From Mantamonas sphyraenae (Eukaryota > CRuMs > Mantamonadidae): a DNA stretch of 64,000 nt. Of this stretch, positions 27,639-42,200 are shown piece by piece; the first letter of the stretch is position 1; every line of letters begins with the position of its first letter. The notes under the pieces were generated by a model. That model was given only the letters and a program-made list of their open reading frames with translations, searched no databases and was not told the origin of the DNA. The stretch lies in contig JAPMXV010000027.1 in the NCBI GenBank assembly GCA_026936335.1, positions 124,001-188,000 on the forward strand, in the 5' to 3' direction. The position numbers and the translations under genes are program-made.

Positions 27639-28605
27639 CTACGACGAAGCCTCCTCGACCGGCTTGAACATGCGGCGCACCACCAGAGCCACAATCACAA
27701 GGACAATGGGGATGAGGATGGCCACAATGTTGGAGCTGCCTCCCTTGGGCACCTTGGGCATGTTGCGCTCGTCCGGGCGGATGATTTCGTCCTGTAGTCC
27801 GCGTGTGTGTGTGCATGTATGTGTGCAGTGTGTGCAGTGAGTGCAGTGTGTGTGTCTTGTGTGTCAGTCTCTTCATGCACAGTCTCACCCTTCCCGTGTC
27901 CCCGTGTTCGCCTTGATCGCTCCCGTTTGCTCCTTGGCACAGAAGCGCTCCCAACGTACGCCTTCCCAGTCACCAATGTACAGCGACTCCAGCTGGCTCT
28001 CTGCCGTCTTGGAGTGGCCGGCATCTTTGAATGCCTCTGTGGCGTCGTTGCCTGTGTGTGGGAACAGAGTCGGAGCGTGTGTGTTGTGACAGGTGTGAGT
28101 GTGTGCCTTTCGGCGGTTCACGCAAGCTCGCTTTCGGCATGCGCGCCTCGACGGACATCTCTCTGTGCCTCCTCTCCACCTACCTGCATACTCCATGATG
28201 TTCTCCACTCCTCCCGGGTGGTACTCTGCACATCATTCGTCATCGTCATCATCATCATCATTACAATGACCGGCGTGCGTGTGTGTGTGCGTGTGCGTGT
28301 GCGTGTTCGTTCCTCTTGGGTCAGCTCGTCATCATCCACGTGGCGCGCCCACCCGCCCTGCCCTGCCTTCCCCCGTACTGTCCCCCGCCCGTCACCAAAA
28401 CTCACCATACCAGTCGGTGAGGTCGTACACCTTGTTGTTGACCACCAGCCACACGTCCTCCTCTGTGCAGTGCTTTCCAATCTCTTTGCCGCTGTACTTG
28501 GTTACCGCTCGCTTCGTTTCTTCCTTGGCTTGCTCTGTGTGCGTCGCTGGTGTCAACCCCTTCCCTCTCGTGAACTCCGTTCATCCACACTCTCCCTTTG
28601 CTTGT

Positions 28606-28645
<40 letters not shown>

Positions 28646-28663
28646 ATACTCACTCGTGGACAT
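27639..28663 (-). CDS. Tail-anchored cytochrome b5, five exons
   Basis: Exons read leftward as 28663-28654, 28534-28406, 28225-28184, 28051-27960 and 27791-27639, joining in frame to 141 residues with GT..AG introns of 119, 180, 132 and 168 nt. The haem-binding core shows CTEEDVWLVVNNKVYDLTDW, then YHPGG (axial His49) and AGHSK (second axial His73). A hydrophobic helix at 112-129 and a short basic tail (RRMFKPVEEASS) give a C-terminal anchor, as in microsomal or mitochondrial outer-membrane b5. The first exon holds only ATG TCC ACG A. Cytochrome b5 donates electrons to desaturases and P450s; a P450 is encoded 17 kb away. Confidence 0.9.
28607..28642. repeat. (GT)18 microsatellite in the first cytochrome b5 intron
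   Basis: An uninterrupted GT run of about 36 bp lies within the 119-nt first intron of the b5 gene. Shorter GT/CA runs occur at 21046-21064 (TAF7 intron 1), 27581-27602 and 23942-23964. Confidence 0.9.
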
Positions 28664-28720
28664 TTCTCACTTGCTGCGTCCGCCTGCGCTGCGCGTCCCG
28701 GCCCACCGAAACCACAGAAA

Positions 28721-30064
28721 ATGTTCTCTCGTGCGGTCAAGACAACGTCATCGACAGGCAGTGCTCTGGTGGGCCTGGGAGTGGGCCTTGCAGCAGCCTC
28801 GGGCCTGGCCTCGCTCAGCAACCAGGAGCAGGTCGTGTACGCCAGCGATGCCCTGCATGCCACCGAGTACCCGTGGAGCCACGAAGGCTTCTTCAGCGCC
28901 TTCGATACCGCCAGGTGCGTGCCATCCACATCTCCAAACCCCCCTGCCACACTGCACACACCTCTTGTCTTCCGCACAATGGCCTCTACTTGCTGTGCCT
29001 TGTGCCCATCCCTGCCCTCCGCGCACGGCCCGCCGCCTCCGACATCCCGCCAGTTTTCCCCTCTGCTGACCAGCTCCGTCGCGTTCTTTTCCCGTTCGAA
29101 ACGCACCATACACACGCAGCATCCGCCGTGGCCACCAGGTGTACGCAGAGATCTGTTCGTCTTGCCACGGCATCGAGCGCATTGCTCTGCGCAACCTCGT
29201 CGGTGTCGCGTACACCGAGGATGAGGTCAAGGCCATCGCCGAGGAGATGGAGGGTACGCTTCCGTCGTTTTTTCCATGCGCCCGTTTGTCCCCCGCCCAT
29301 CCCTTGCTCCCGTCTCCCCACACCACTCCACCCTCCTCGTCTCACACCCAGACACCTCCACCGCACATTGACCCTTCCCGCTCCCACAGTCGAGGACGGT
29401 CCCGACTCTACGGGCCAGATGTTTGATCGCCCGGGCAAGCTCAGCGATTACATCAAGAGCCCCTACAAGAACGAGGAAGAAGCTCGGTACGTTTCCACTG
29501 CCACTGCACCCTGCACACAATTCCCCTCTTGTTCCACTTGTTCCTCCATGCTCAATCCCATCCTCTGCCCTCCTTTGTGTGCTGACGCAAACATGCCCAC
29601 GCGCATCCCTCCACGTCGCGCCCCAATGGACCCCGCTTTCCGCACACAGCGACCAGAACAACGGCGCCTACCCGCACGATCTGTCGCTGATTGTAAAGTC
29701 GCGCCCTGGTGGAGCCAACTACCTGTTTGCCCTCCTCACCGGGTACAAGGACCCGCCTGCCGGAGTCACGGTCCGTGAGGGTCTCCATTACAACCCGTAC
29801 TTCCCTGGTGGAGCCATTGCTATGCCTCAGCAGATTCTCGACGACGCCGTCGAGTATGAGGATGGCACTCCCGCCACTGCCTCCCAGATTGCAAAGGACG
29901 TCACCACCTTCCTCGCCTGGTGTGCCGAGCCCGAGTCCGACGAGCGCAAGAAGACAGGCATCAAGACCGTGGTTCTTCTTACCCTCGCTATCGGCACCTC
30001 GTGGTGGTTCAAGAAGCTGTACTGGGGCGACATCCTCACACGCCAAATCAAGTTCCGCGGCTGA
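28721..30064 (+). CDS. CYC1: Cytochrome c1, haem protein of complex III
   Basis: Exons 28721-28914, 29120-29253, 29390-29486 and 29650-30064 (introns 205, 136 and 163 nt) join in frame to 279 residues. The N-terminal 40 residues are a presequence with Ser/Ala/Arg and a hydrophobic stretch. The haem site is [10 protein letters not shown] (normal CxxCH). Family signatures follow: [51 protein letters not shown] and [14 protein letters not shown]. The C-terminal anchor helix is [20 protein letters not shown]. It transfers electrons from the Rieske protein to cytochrome c in the mitochondrial inner membrane. It starts 57 bp from the divergent b5 start. Confidence 0.95.
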
Positions 30065-30241
30065 GCTGAGCACACGAATGCTGCTGTCCCGTATGCCAAA
30101 ATCAACATCATCATTTGCGTTGTTTCTTCCTCTCTCCTCACATCTCCCTGTTCCTTGCTCGTTCTCTGCGTCCTCGTCCATGCGCTCGCGCTCTTTTCAC
30201 CCTTCCCCAGCCAACAAATTCAAAACACCCAAATTCCAAGC

Positions 30242-33200
30242 ATGTCCGCAACGATACGACAACAACGTACGAATGTTGCTTTTGCACTGGTGATTCTCAC
30301 CCTTTGTTTGGGCGTCACACACGCAGCCATCGCTGATTGCTTGGGTACGTGTTCTACTGCTTGCCTCCTCATCACATCCGCTCAGCACACTCACACCCAC
30401 GCCCACCTTACCTTGTTCCTGGCTCCCCTCTTATCCCTCAGCTGGCAACACATACTCTCCACCCTCGTCTTTGAGGGCGTGGATGTGTGGAGCACAAGTC
30501 AAAACAAGTAGCTCAAGCGTGAACGAATTCACTGACCAATCTGGTTATGGCAACCACGCTTCGTCGATTGCCAACAACAGGCGTCCTACGCTCGTTTCCA
30601 ACGTCATCAATGGCCACCCTGCCATCCAGTTTGACGGGGACAAGGACTGTTTGCAGGTTGCAAACACACAAGCCTTCAACACAGACTTCAACCCGTACAC
30701 CGCAAAGACTTGGTTCATGGTCTTCAAGACCGGTTCAGACGTCACCAGCAAGCAGACCCTCTTCAAGCAGGGTGGTGATGTTCGCGGGTTCACCTTTTAC
30801 CTCCAGAGCAGCCGTTTGTACGCCACAGGTTACAACCGCGACAATGGCCAGATCTATTGGTACGTCCCTCTGTCCTTTGGTGCCTGTTCCTCTCAATCTT
30901 TTATCCCCCTTCGTTTGTTCACCTTCCCACTCGCTGTGCTCAACTGCCGCTCACACACAAATTTTCGGATGCCATGCGTCCGGACTACTTTTGCGCGTGT
31001 CCTCAGGGATGTGGCCGTGGCTCTGGATGACCCCAACGCCAACAAAACCAAGTACTTTGGTCTCTACCCCGACTCGTACCACATTTTCGCCTTTCGGTAC
31101 AAGGGAGAAAGTGGGTTTTGTGCCTGTGGAGCCTTCGGCACCCAAAGTAGTTCCGCTCACTCATCACCCACTGCTCCACGCGCTTGACTCACTCTCTCCA
31201 CTCCCCACAATGCCCGTCGCACAGCACCGGGTCAATTCATCGAGACCTGGGTCAACGGCATCAAGATGGTCACAAACACAGCTGTGGAGCGCATGTGGAC
31301 CGATTCGGGTAAGTTTTGCCTCCGGACACTCCAGAAACAAACGCAGAGGGTTCCCAAGCCTTTGTTTGCATCCCCTGCTCACACACAGGCTTCTTCATGC
31401 AGGTAACATCCGCCTTGGCTGTGACGAGACTGGCATGCGGTACCATGACGGTGAGTCTCCACCGTGTTTCCTCTCGCGGACATCCGGAGCTACAGGTTCC
31501 TGATGACCACATCCTATCCTCCTTCCGCCCTCCATGCTCTTTCATCCCACGCAGCCTTGACCGGCGCACTTCCCGCAGCCCACCCACACTGACGCAACCA
31601 ACTCTCGAATCTCCTTCCTTCTCCTCCACAGGGCAATATTCGGACGTGTTCTTTGGCGGCCACATTGCGGAGTTCCTCTACTTCAACAACGAGGCCCTCA
31701 GCGACGCAGATATGGGCGCTGCCTTCACTTTCCTCCAGGCAAAATATGGCGAGATCCTTTTTGATGCCAGTGCTGGTATGTTCCCTTGTCACACCTCCCT
31801 TGACTCCTTTCCCTCCCGTGACTCACACCGGCCCACTCACCCACCCCTTTCCCATTTCTCGCGCAGTCTGCCCCGGATTTTTCACGAACCCTTGCTCCGG
31901 GCCAACTCATGGCGTTTGCAAGACCAACCCGGACAACAGCAAATACTGCGACTGTTTCTCCCCATGGACCGGGGCCGACTGCTCAACCTGTGCGTGATGC
32001 GGGATGCGGGATGCGGGATGCGTGTTGCGTGTTGCCCCTGCCCTTGGCCAACCTCGATTCCCTGCCACTGCTCACACCCCACCGCGTATCCTTTGCCCTC
32101 CACACAGTCGATGGCCCCACCGATTATTGCTACGAGGTGCGCTGGGACCTCGCAAATCCGGCTGGCTACCGCACGCGCAACTTCTTTCCCGTAAAGTACT
32201 TCCCGCCCGGCCACCCGGCCACCAGTCGCTGTGGAGGCATTCCTCCCGACAACCAGGGACGCTACCGAATCCCCACGTACGGCAACCACCCGTCCGACTG
32301 TGCCCCGAACACCGCAGGAGCTGCCATGTTCTACTCCTACGACTACCCCGCACCCACCTCGGAAAACACCGGCCTCAGCACACACGAAGCCGCCACCCTC
32401 ATCATCACTGTCGACGAAACCTTCAACAGTTCCATCATGTGGATCCTTGACAAGAATGACAACGCCGACGGTGGCGAAGTCGACGTTATCGTGGACTCCA
32501 AACGCATCGGTGAGAACGGCGTTCAGGTCGTCCAACAGGATGACCCCACTCCCTACACGAGCAAGTCTTGCCTCAACTCCGGCAACGATTGCTACTTCTG
32601 GAATTCAGCAACTGGGTTTGGCGATTTCCACTTCCGCTGGCTCAAATGCTGTTCCGACGGTGTCGCCATCGGTCCCATGCCACGCTCAGTGGACATCAAC
32701 TTCCGCCTCAGCGTCCTACACGGTATCACCCAGTTTCGCCTCGCAGAGTACGACGGCGAAACCGGCGAAATCACCTTTTTCAACATCCCCGTCTCAGAGG
32801 CTGCCAAGGGCATTCGCATCCTCGATCGCACCTGTGAAGAGTCCACAGAAACATATTGCGGCCAGTACTCATTCTGTGGTGACTGCACTGCCGATCCCCT
32901 CTGTGGCTGGTGCAACGAAGATCTCCGTTGTCTCGGCAAAGACTTTGGCTCCCTCTGCCAAGGCGGACGCTTCCCACTTAGCTTCACAACAGACTGCTGC
33001 ACCGCATGTTCCGACCTTTGCAACTGCGGCGACTGTGTCAAGCGCGCAGGCTGCGGCTGGTGCCACGACACGGGCAAGTGCTATTCTGGTTCCGCCGGCG
33101 CCCCGTGTTCCAACTGCACCTACTTTGCAACAGACACATGCGACACGTGCGGCGGTCCTTTGGACACCCAGGACAACCCGGTCGCCTTTGTGGGCGTCAA

Positions 33201-36200
33201 CAACCTCGGACACGCCTCCTACTGCTCCAAGAACGGCACCTGCGACTTTTCAACAAAGCAGTGCACCTGCCTCGACACAAAGTGGGGAGACGGCTGCCAG
33301 TACGACTGCCCCGCCATCGTCGACGTCGGAGGCGGCGTACTCAAGCCTTGCAACAACGCAGGCAAGTGCAACCAGACAAGCGGTAGCTGCCAGTGCGACT
33401 GTGGCTGGACCGGCCTCTACTGCAACGAGACCGTCCCTGCGGGCTGCGGTATCCAAGGCAGCACCACAAAGGTATGCGTCGTCGGTGACTCCTGCGCACA
33501 AACCTGCGGCAAATGTCTGAACGGTGACGGCCAGTGCAAGAACCCCACAGGCTTCATCCTGCCCAACTCCACTACCTGTGCATGCATCGATGGATGGTAC
33601 GGCGCAGACTGTACATCCCCCTGCCCAGGCATCAGCACAAGCGACGGCTCTGGTTCCATTTGCGGTGGGAACGGAAAGTGTCAGAGCGACGGCTCCTGCG
33701 TTTGCGACTCCTGCTACCAGAACCAGGGCGGAGCAGCAACCATCTGCGAGGCCAAACCCTGCCCCGCATCTTGCACAGCCGCTGTTGGCACCTGCAACTG
33801 CGGCACGTGCTCGTGCGCAGGCAACTGGTACGGCGACGATTGCACACAGTGTGCCTGCCAGAACGGCGCCATTTGCCATAGCATCCACGGCTTCTGCGAG
33901 GATCCGGCAAACGGAAACCCGTGCCCGCCAGGCTATGCAGGCAATCTGTGTCAGTACAACTGTACACGAGACGGCATTTGCAACGGGCACGGCGAGTGCA
34001 ATCCAAGCACCCTCGAGTGCACTTGCGACAAAGGATGGGTCGGCCCCACCTCTGCCCAGTGCTCCAAGCAGTGCAACGAGACTCTCAATTGCTCCTCCCA
34101 TGGACAGTGCCTCGAGGACGCAACCTGCTTCTGCGACTTTGGCTACGTCGGCTCCACCTGCGACACTTCTTGTGTCAAGGACATCAATGACTGCAACTGC
34201 TACCCGCAGATCACCTCCTCGACCATCACTCTCAACGAGGATCCTGTCGCTGACGTCCTCATCGACATGAGCAAGTATGCCTACGACGCCGACTCCGCCA
34301 TCTACTACCAATCCTTGCAGATCTCTTTGCCACCTGTCAACGGTACCATAGTCAGCATCAACCGCATCACCGGTGCCATTTACTACCGCCCAGACGCAAA
34401 CTACTTTGGCAACGACACCATCGCCGTCAAGGTCTGCGATGTCGAGGGTCTCTGTGCAATCGGCGCCATCACCATGAACGTCCTTCCGGTCAACGACCCA
34501 CCCGTTGCTCTCGACGGTAGCATGTTTGCAGAGGCCGACGTCTGGTCCTACGCATCTCTCAACGCCACCGATGTCGAAAACGACGCCCTCACCTTTCGCA
34601 TTGTCACCCAGCCCGCCAAGGGCTCGTTGGAGCTGCTCAGCTCGTCCAATGGCAGCTTTCGCTTCTTTCCCACTCCAGGAGAGAACGGCACCGACTCTTT
34701 TCAGTTCCAGGTGCGTGACAACGGCGATCCCAATCTGGACTCCGTCCTCAACGGAACCGTATTCCTCCTCGTTGCCACACCAAACACTGCGCCGGTTGTC
34801 TACAACGGCACCCTGGACACTGCTGAGGACGTCCCCGGCTTTGGTACACTGACCTTCTCCGACGCAGAGGGTCACCCGGTCACCTTTGAGATCGAGTCTC
34901 AGCCGCATGTCGGCTCCATCACTTTGCTCAACCCCCTCACCGGTGCGTACCGCTACATGCCGCCCATCAACTGGTACGGCACGACCATGTTCTCTTTTTC
35001 TGCGTTTGACATTTTCGGCGACCGCAGCAACGTCTCTTGGATCTCCATCAATGTCACCAGCGTCAACGACCTGCCTCTCTCTTTCAACGAGACCTGGGCC
35101 ACCATGGAAGACGTCGCCTTCTTTGGTCAGCTCAACGCTTCCGACGTGGAGACCTTGCAGGCGAACAGCGCGTTCACCATCACTGTACCCCCGCATTTGG
35201 GCACCATTGCCCTTCAGGCGGCCACGGGCGGGGTGTTTCAGTACACGCCCAACGCAAACGTCTACGGCACCGACTACTTTGCGTACACGGTCACGGACGA
35301 GGCTGGTGGCGTCTCCAACGCCTCCTGGGTCAACGTAACCATCTACGCTGTCAACGACGCGCCCGACTTTGTCGGCCTTCCGTCGCCTGCCACCACCCAG
35401 GAGGACACAGACCTCACGTTTTCAGGCCTGGCTGTCACCGATGTCGATGTAGGAGCCAATGACCAGCTCGTCGTGAACATCTCCATCTCTGAGGGCACCC
35501 TCTCCCTGCAGCGAACGGACAACCTTGTGCTTCTCAGCGGATCCACCGCTGCTTCCAAACAGTTCATTGTGCAGGGCAATCTCACCGTCCTCAATGCAGC
35601 CATCACAGACATGGTGTTTTCACCCACCCCATCTTGGGGTGGCACAACGTACGTCATCCTGTGGGCAAGCGACAACGGCGCCACAGGCAGTGGCGGGGTC
35701 CAGTTTGGCATGCGAAATGTCAGCTTGTCCACACTCACGGTCAACAATGGACCAACCCTCGTCGTTCCATCCGCACAGTCTCAACTCGAGGACACCGACC
35801 TCACCATCGTGGGCATCAGCATGAATGACATCGACGTGGGCGCAGGCAACATGCAGGTCAACATGAGCGTCACCGCAGGTGTGCTCACCCTCGCCCAGAC
35901 CACAGGACTCACGTTCCTCACGGGCGACGGGTCCGCAGACACCCTGCTGCGCTTCCAGGGCACCCTCACGGATTGCAACGCAGCCGTGGCCTCCGTTGTC
36001 TACCGTGCCAACCTGCACTACAACGGCGCAGACTCGCTGCAAATCGACATTGACGATCGTGGGAACACGGGTACAGGTGGTGTCCTCTCTGCATCCAACG
36101 CCGTGGCACTCACCATCACACCCGTCAACGACGCACCCGTGCTCACGCTTGCCTCGCCGCAGGTCACCAACGAAGACACCTCGGTGGCCATTGGAGGCAT

Positions 36201-39200
36201 CAGTGTGAGCGACGTCGACGTCGCCGCAGGAACACTGGCCGCCAACGTCAGCGTGACCAACGGCCTGCTGACCATGAGCAGCCTCGGCGGCTCCATTGTG
36301 CAAGTCCAGGGCAACGCAACCCAGGGCGCAACCGACCTTCGCATCCGTGGCTCGCTCACAGACATCAACGCAGCGCTCGCTTCGCTTGTCTACGCTCCCA
36401 ACGCAGACTACAACGGCGCCGATACCCTCCAGGTGTGGGTCAGCGACCTTGAACTCAGCGACACGGGCTCCGTGGCCATTTCGGTTGTGGCTCTCAACGA
36501 CGGGCCCGTCATCACTTTGCCCGGCACGCCCTCGACCCTCGAGGACACCGCCCTCACCATCACTGGCATCAGCGTCAGCGATGCCGATGTGGCTGCCGGT
36601 CTCATGTGGCTCAACATGACCATGAGCGAGGGCGAAATGGTACTCGGTACCACCCTCGGTCTCACCATGTACGTGGGCACAGGCTTGGGCGGCAACGCTT
36701 TCAACGCCCAGGGCACGCTGACCACTCTCAACTCGGCTCTTGCCCAGGTCATCTACCGTCCCAGCACAAACTTCAACGGTGCCCCGTCGCTGGAGGTGCG
36801 TGTTTCGGATCGCGGCGCCACAGGTGTTGATGGGGAAAAGACGGATGTCAAGACGCTGCCCATCACCGTGCAGGCTGTCAACGACGCCCCCATCCTCTCG
36901 GTGCCTCCTGCACAGACTGTGGACGAGGACGTGGATCTCACGCTGCCTTCGCTCAGTATCGCCGACGTCGACATCGCCGCTGGGCTCGTCAACGTCAACC
37001 TCAGCGTGGCCACGGGTGTACTCAGCCTCGCCAGCACCACGGGCATCTCTGTCCAGGCTGGCAGTGCCACCAGCAGTGCCTTTATCCAGTTTGTCGGCAC
37101 CCTGACCAACGTCAACACTGCCCTCGCGGGTGTGGTGTACCGCGCTGCACAGGACTACGCTGGCTCGGACCAGCTCGACGTGTTCATCAGTGACCTCGGC
37201 AACACCGGGCTTGGAGGCGCACTCAACGACACGGGTTCGGTCGCCATTACGGTGCAGCCCGTCAACGACGCACCAGTCATCACCACCATCACGGACCAGA
37301 CCGTCTCTGAAGACACCGACCTCACCATCTTGGGCATTGGAGTGACCGACATCGACAGCGGCGACGGCACGTTGCGTTTCAACCTCACCGTCCAGTCGGG
37401 AACCATCACCATGCCCAACCCTGCTGGCATCGAGTTTCAGCTCGGGGGACCCTCGGGCTACTCTGCGCTCTCGTTCACAGGCAACGTCACGTCCATCAAC
37501 GCGGCTGTGGGTACTCTGGTCTACCGTTCCTTTGTCAACTTTGACGGCAGCGACACGCTGTCGGTTGCCACTCGAGACTATGGAAACACGGGCTCCGGTC
37601 CTGAGGGCACCCACAGCGTCACCATCGGCATTACCGTCATCGGCGTCAACGATCTCATCGAGTTTTCCAACCCGGCAACAGCCTCTGTTGACGAAGACAC
37701 GGATCTCACTCTTGCTGGCATCAGCGTCAGCGACAGTGACGCCTATGCAAACGCCGTGCGTGTCAACGTCAGCGTGTCGTCTGGCACGGTGACCCTGGCC
37801 CAGACCACGGGCTTGACGCTGCTCAGCGGCTCAGGCTCTGCAGACGCCTTTGTCGAAGTCCTGGGCACGCTGACCAACATCAACGCCGCCCTGAACAACC
37901 TCGTGTACCGTGCAAGCACGCACTACAACGGCCCAGAAACCATCCTGCTGGGTGCAGCCGATCTCGGCGCTACCGGCACGCCTGGGCCAACGAGCTCGTT
38001 CAGCAATGTCTCGGTCACCGTCGCCGCTGTGAACGATGCACCTGTGCTGACCGTTCCCGCGGCCACTCAAACCACCCTGGAGGATGTGGCACTTACAATC
38101 ACTGGTGTCAGCGTAAGCGACGTCGATGTGGCTGCCGCAAATGTCAATGTGACTCTCTCCGTCTCTTCGGGTGTCCTCTCCCTCGGCTCCACAACAGGCC
38201 TGACTTTCGGCTCGGGCGACGGCACCGCAGATCGCTCCATGTCCTTTGAGGGCACGCTCACAAGTGTCAACGCAGCCCTCGCGGCATCGGGCGTCGTGTA
38301 CCTCGGCGATGCAAACTACAACGGGCCCGACGGCCTCTATGTTGAAGTGGACGATGGAGGAGCCACGGGACAGGGTGGCGTGCAACGGAACAGCACCACG
38401 GTGGCCCTGTATGTCGAGGGAGTCAACGACCCGCCTGTGCTCACAAGTATCAGCGCACAAACCGTCGACGAAGACACGGATCTGACCATGTCCGGCTTTG
38501 CCATCACGGATTTGGACGTCGGTTCCCTCCCGCTGCAGGTCAACATCAGCGTAAGCCAGGGTGTGCTCACCGTCGGCTCTCTTGCAGGCCTCACGTTTGT
38601 GCAAGGGGACGGCTCCGCAGACGCACAGATGCGCTTCCAGGGTTCGCTTACCGCCGTCACGGCCGCTCTCAACGGCCTCGTGTACCGCGGCAACCTGCAC
38701 TTCAACGGCGCAGACACCCTCAGCGTGGGTGTGGATGACCGTGGCAACGTGGGTCTTGGTGGCTTCCTCACAGATGCTGCCACGGTGGCCATCACCGTGG
38801 AGGCCGTCAACGACGCGCCTGTGCTCACCGTGCCTGGTTTGCAGGCAGCCACTGAGGATGTGCAGCACACCATCAGTGGCGTGAGCGTGTCCGATGTCGA
38901 CGTCGCTGCAGGCCTGATGAGTGTCAACCTCACAGTCACGGCAGGCACCCTGTGGCTTCCCACAACCACCTCGCTCACCTTTGCTCTTGGCGACGGCACC
39001 AACGACCGCCGCATGGAGATGACGGGCACGCGCACCGCACTGAACACAGCCCTGGCCGCCATTGTGTACCAAGGCGACCTTCACTGGAACCAGGGTGACA
39101 CGGTCACCGTGGACGTGCACGACTACGCGCAGACAGGCAAGGGAGGCCAGCTTGCCGACACAGCAACCATTCCCATCAACTTTGTGGCTGTCAACGATGC

Positions 39201-42200
39201 GCCTGTACTCACGGTGCCACCTGCTCAAGCGGGTTCGGAAGATGTCGACCTCCCCATCACGGGCATCAACATCACCGATGTCGACGTGGCAGGAGGCCAG
39301 CTGCGTGTCCAGATCGGCGTCACATCCGGTGTGTTGACCCTGGCCACCACGGTCGGGCTCAACTTTGCCTCCGGAGGTGGCTTTGCGGACGCAAGCATGG
39401 ACTTCCAAGGCACGCTGACCCAGGTCAACAACGCTTTGGCCACAGTCACCTATCTCACCGACCTGCACTACAACGGCAACGATGCCGTTTCCATTGCCGT
39501 GTACGATCAGGGCAACACAGGTGTGGGTGGCGTCCTGCAGGACTCGGGCAACATCCCGCTCACGCTTCAGGCCGTCAACGACGCACCTACCTTTGGTGTG
39601 CCTGGTACGCAGAATGTGGACGAGGACACAGATCTCACCATTTACTTGGTGGGATTCATCGTTTCCGACGTGGATCTGTTCGGCGCAGATGTGCAGGTCA
39701 ACCTTTCGTGTGCCTCGTGTCTGATGAACCTGACCACCACCACGGGCCTGGAATTCGTGGTCGGCGATGGCTTCCTCGACCCGTTCATGTCCTTTACCGG
39801 CACTCGCACAGAGGTGAACAACGCCATCACAACCGTCGTTTACCGTGGCGAACCCAACTTCAACGGTTTCGACGCCGTGACGGCGGTCGTATCCGATCGT
39901 GGCTTCACCGGTTTTGGCGGTGAACAGTTTTCCACCGACCAAACTGCAATCGTTGTGAACCCGGTGAACGACGAGGTCATCATCACCATTCCGTCGGCCC
40001 TGTTTGTGTCCGAGGACATTGCGTACAGCATCGACAGCGTCAGCATCACCGACGTGGACATCGGGTCCGGCATCATGTCGGCCAACTTGTCTGTGAGCCA
40101 CGGTTTGTTGCAGCTCGCATCCACCGAAGGCCTGACCTTTGCAGAGGGCAGTGCCGCACCCGGGCGTGTTTTCCGCTTGGATGGCAACGTGACCAACATT
40201 GCCAAGGCGCTTCTGAACATGACCTACACGAGCGACCTGCACTACCACGGCACAGACTACCTCTACATCGAGGCGACGGACAACGAGATTGGCAACGCCA
40301 CGTTTACATGGAAGTACCTGGCCATCAACGTGGAGTCAGTCAACGATGCGCCTGTGCTCAGCGTGCCTGGCGCACAGGCGGTGAGCGAAGACGTGGCCAT
40401 CACCCTCAATGGGATCAACGTCACCGATGTGGACGTGGATGCAGCCACCATGTTCTTCAACATCACGGCTGACCATGGTGTCATGTCCCTGGCCACCACC
40501 ACGGGCTTTGCCATGACGTTTGGAGACGGAACAGCCGACACGGCCATGCGCTTCACAAGCACTTTGACCAGTTTCAACACGGCTATGGCCGGTGGGCTCG
40601 TGTACCAGGGCAACCTGCACTTCAACGGCATCGAGACAATCCACATCACAGCCAGCGACCAGGGCAACACAGGCGTCACCGGAGGTGTGCAGCAGGATCT
40701 GCGCACCATTGTCATCAACGTGACTGCCGTCAATGACGCTCCCGTGTGGACGGTGCCTTCTGCACAGACTGTGGACGAGGATGTCACCTTGAACATCACA
40801 GGCATCTCGTTGAGTGATGTCGATGTCGAGGCTCTCCCCATGGAGGTTAGCCTGCGCGTGTCCAACGGCACCTACAACCTTGCCTCCACAGCAGGCCTGA
40901 CCTTTACGACGGGCACAGGCGCAAACGACCGGGAAACCGTGCTGCGTGGCTCTCTGACCGACATCAACGCCGCCCTGGTGTGGTTGACCTACACCGGCGA
41001 CTTTGAGTTCTCCGGTTTGGACACTCTCCAGCTCAGTGTCAACGATCTTGGCCACGTCGGCGACGTCGGGCCGCTCTCCGACGCTGCCTCGGTGCCCATC
41101 AATGTCGTGATCATCAACGACGCCCCACAGCTCTCCGTGAGCAGCTCCCAATCCGTTAGTGAAGACACAGACGTCACGATTGCAGGCATGAGCGTGACCG
41201 ATGTGGATGTGTTTGACCAGTCCATGCGTCTCAACGTGTCGGCTTCCAACGGTGTCGTCACTTTTGTCACCACCACAGGACTGTCGTTCCTGTCCGGCAC
41301 CAGCAACGGCGCATCGCTGCTCAACGTGCGCGGCACAGTGACTCAGATCAACGCAGCCCTGGGCACGGTCGTCTACCGTGGCAACCTGCATTGGTACGGC
41401 CAAGACCAGCTGCAGATTGCCGTCGACGATGAGGGCAACACAGGAAACGGGGGCGTCCAGAGCGCCTCTGGCGTCGTCAACGTCACTGTTACGGCTGTCA
41501 ACGACGCGCCTGTGCTCCAGGCAGTCAGCGATCAGACGGTGAACGAAGACACAGATCTGACCATTGCTGGTATTGGTGTGAGCGACGTGGATGTGTACGC
41601 CGTGCCACTTGAGGTCAACGTCAGCGTGTCGCAGGGAGTGCTCTCGCTGCCCAACACGGCCGGTTTGACATTCTTGGTTGGCGACGGCCAAGACGATGCC
41701 TTTATGCGCATTCGCGCCACCGTGACCAACATGCACGCTGCCCTGTCACCTATTGTGTACCGTGCGGCCCAGGATTACAACGGAGCAGACACGCTGCAGG
41801 TCAGCGCCAGCGATTTGGGCGAGTCTGGCTTTGGTGGCGAGCTGCGTGATGCCTTTACAGTGGGCATCACCGTGCAGGCCGTCAACGATGTGCCCATCTT
41901 TGGCATCATCACTGACCAGGCCGTCAACGAGGACACAGACTTGACCATGCTGGGCATCACCGTCACCGACGTCGATGTCTTTGCTGGTGCTCTTACCGTC
42001 AACGTGAGCGTCGGCCACGGAGTGCTCACCCTCCCCAACACGGCTGGTCTCACGTTTAGCCGCGGCGACGGTACGCAGGACCCTGTGCTCACTTTCACGG
42101 CGGACGTGACCACGGCCACCGCGCGTCTGGGCACCATTGTGTACCGCGGTGATGTCAACTACAACGGCGCCGACGCGCTGGTGCTGTATGTCAACGACAA

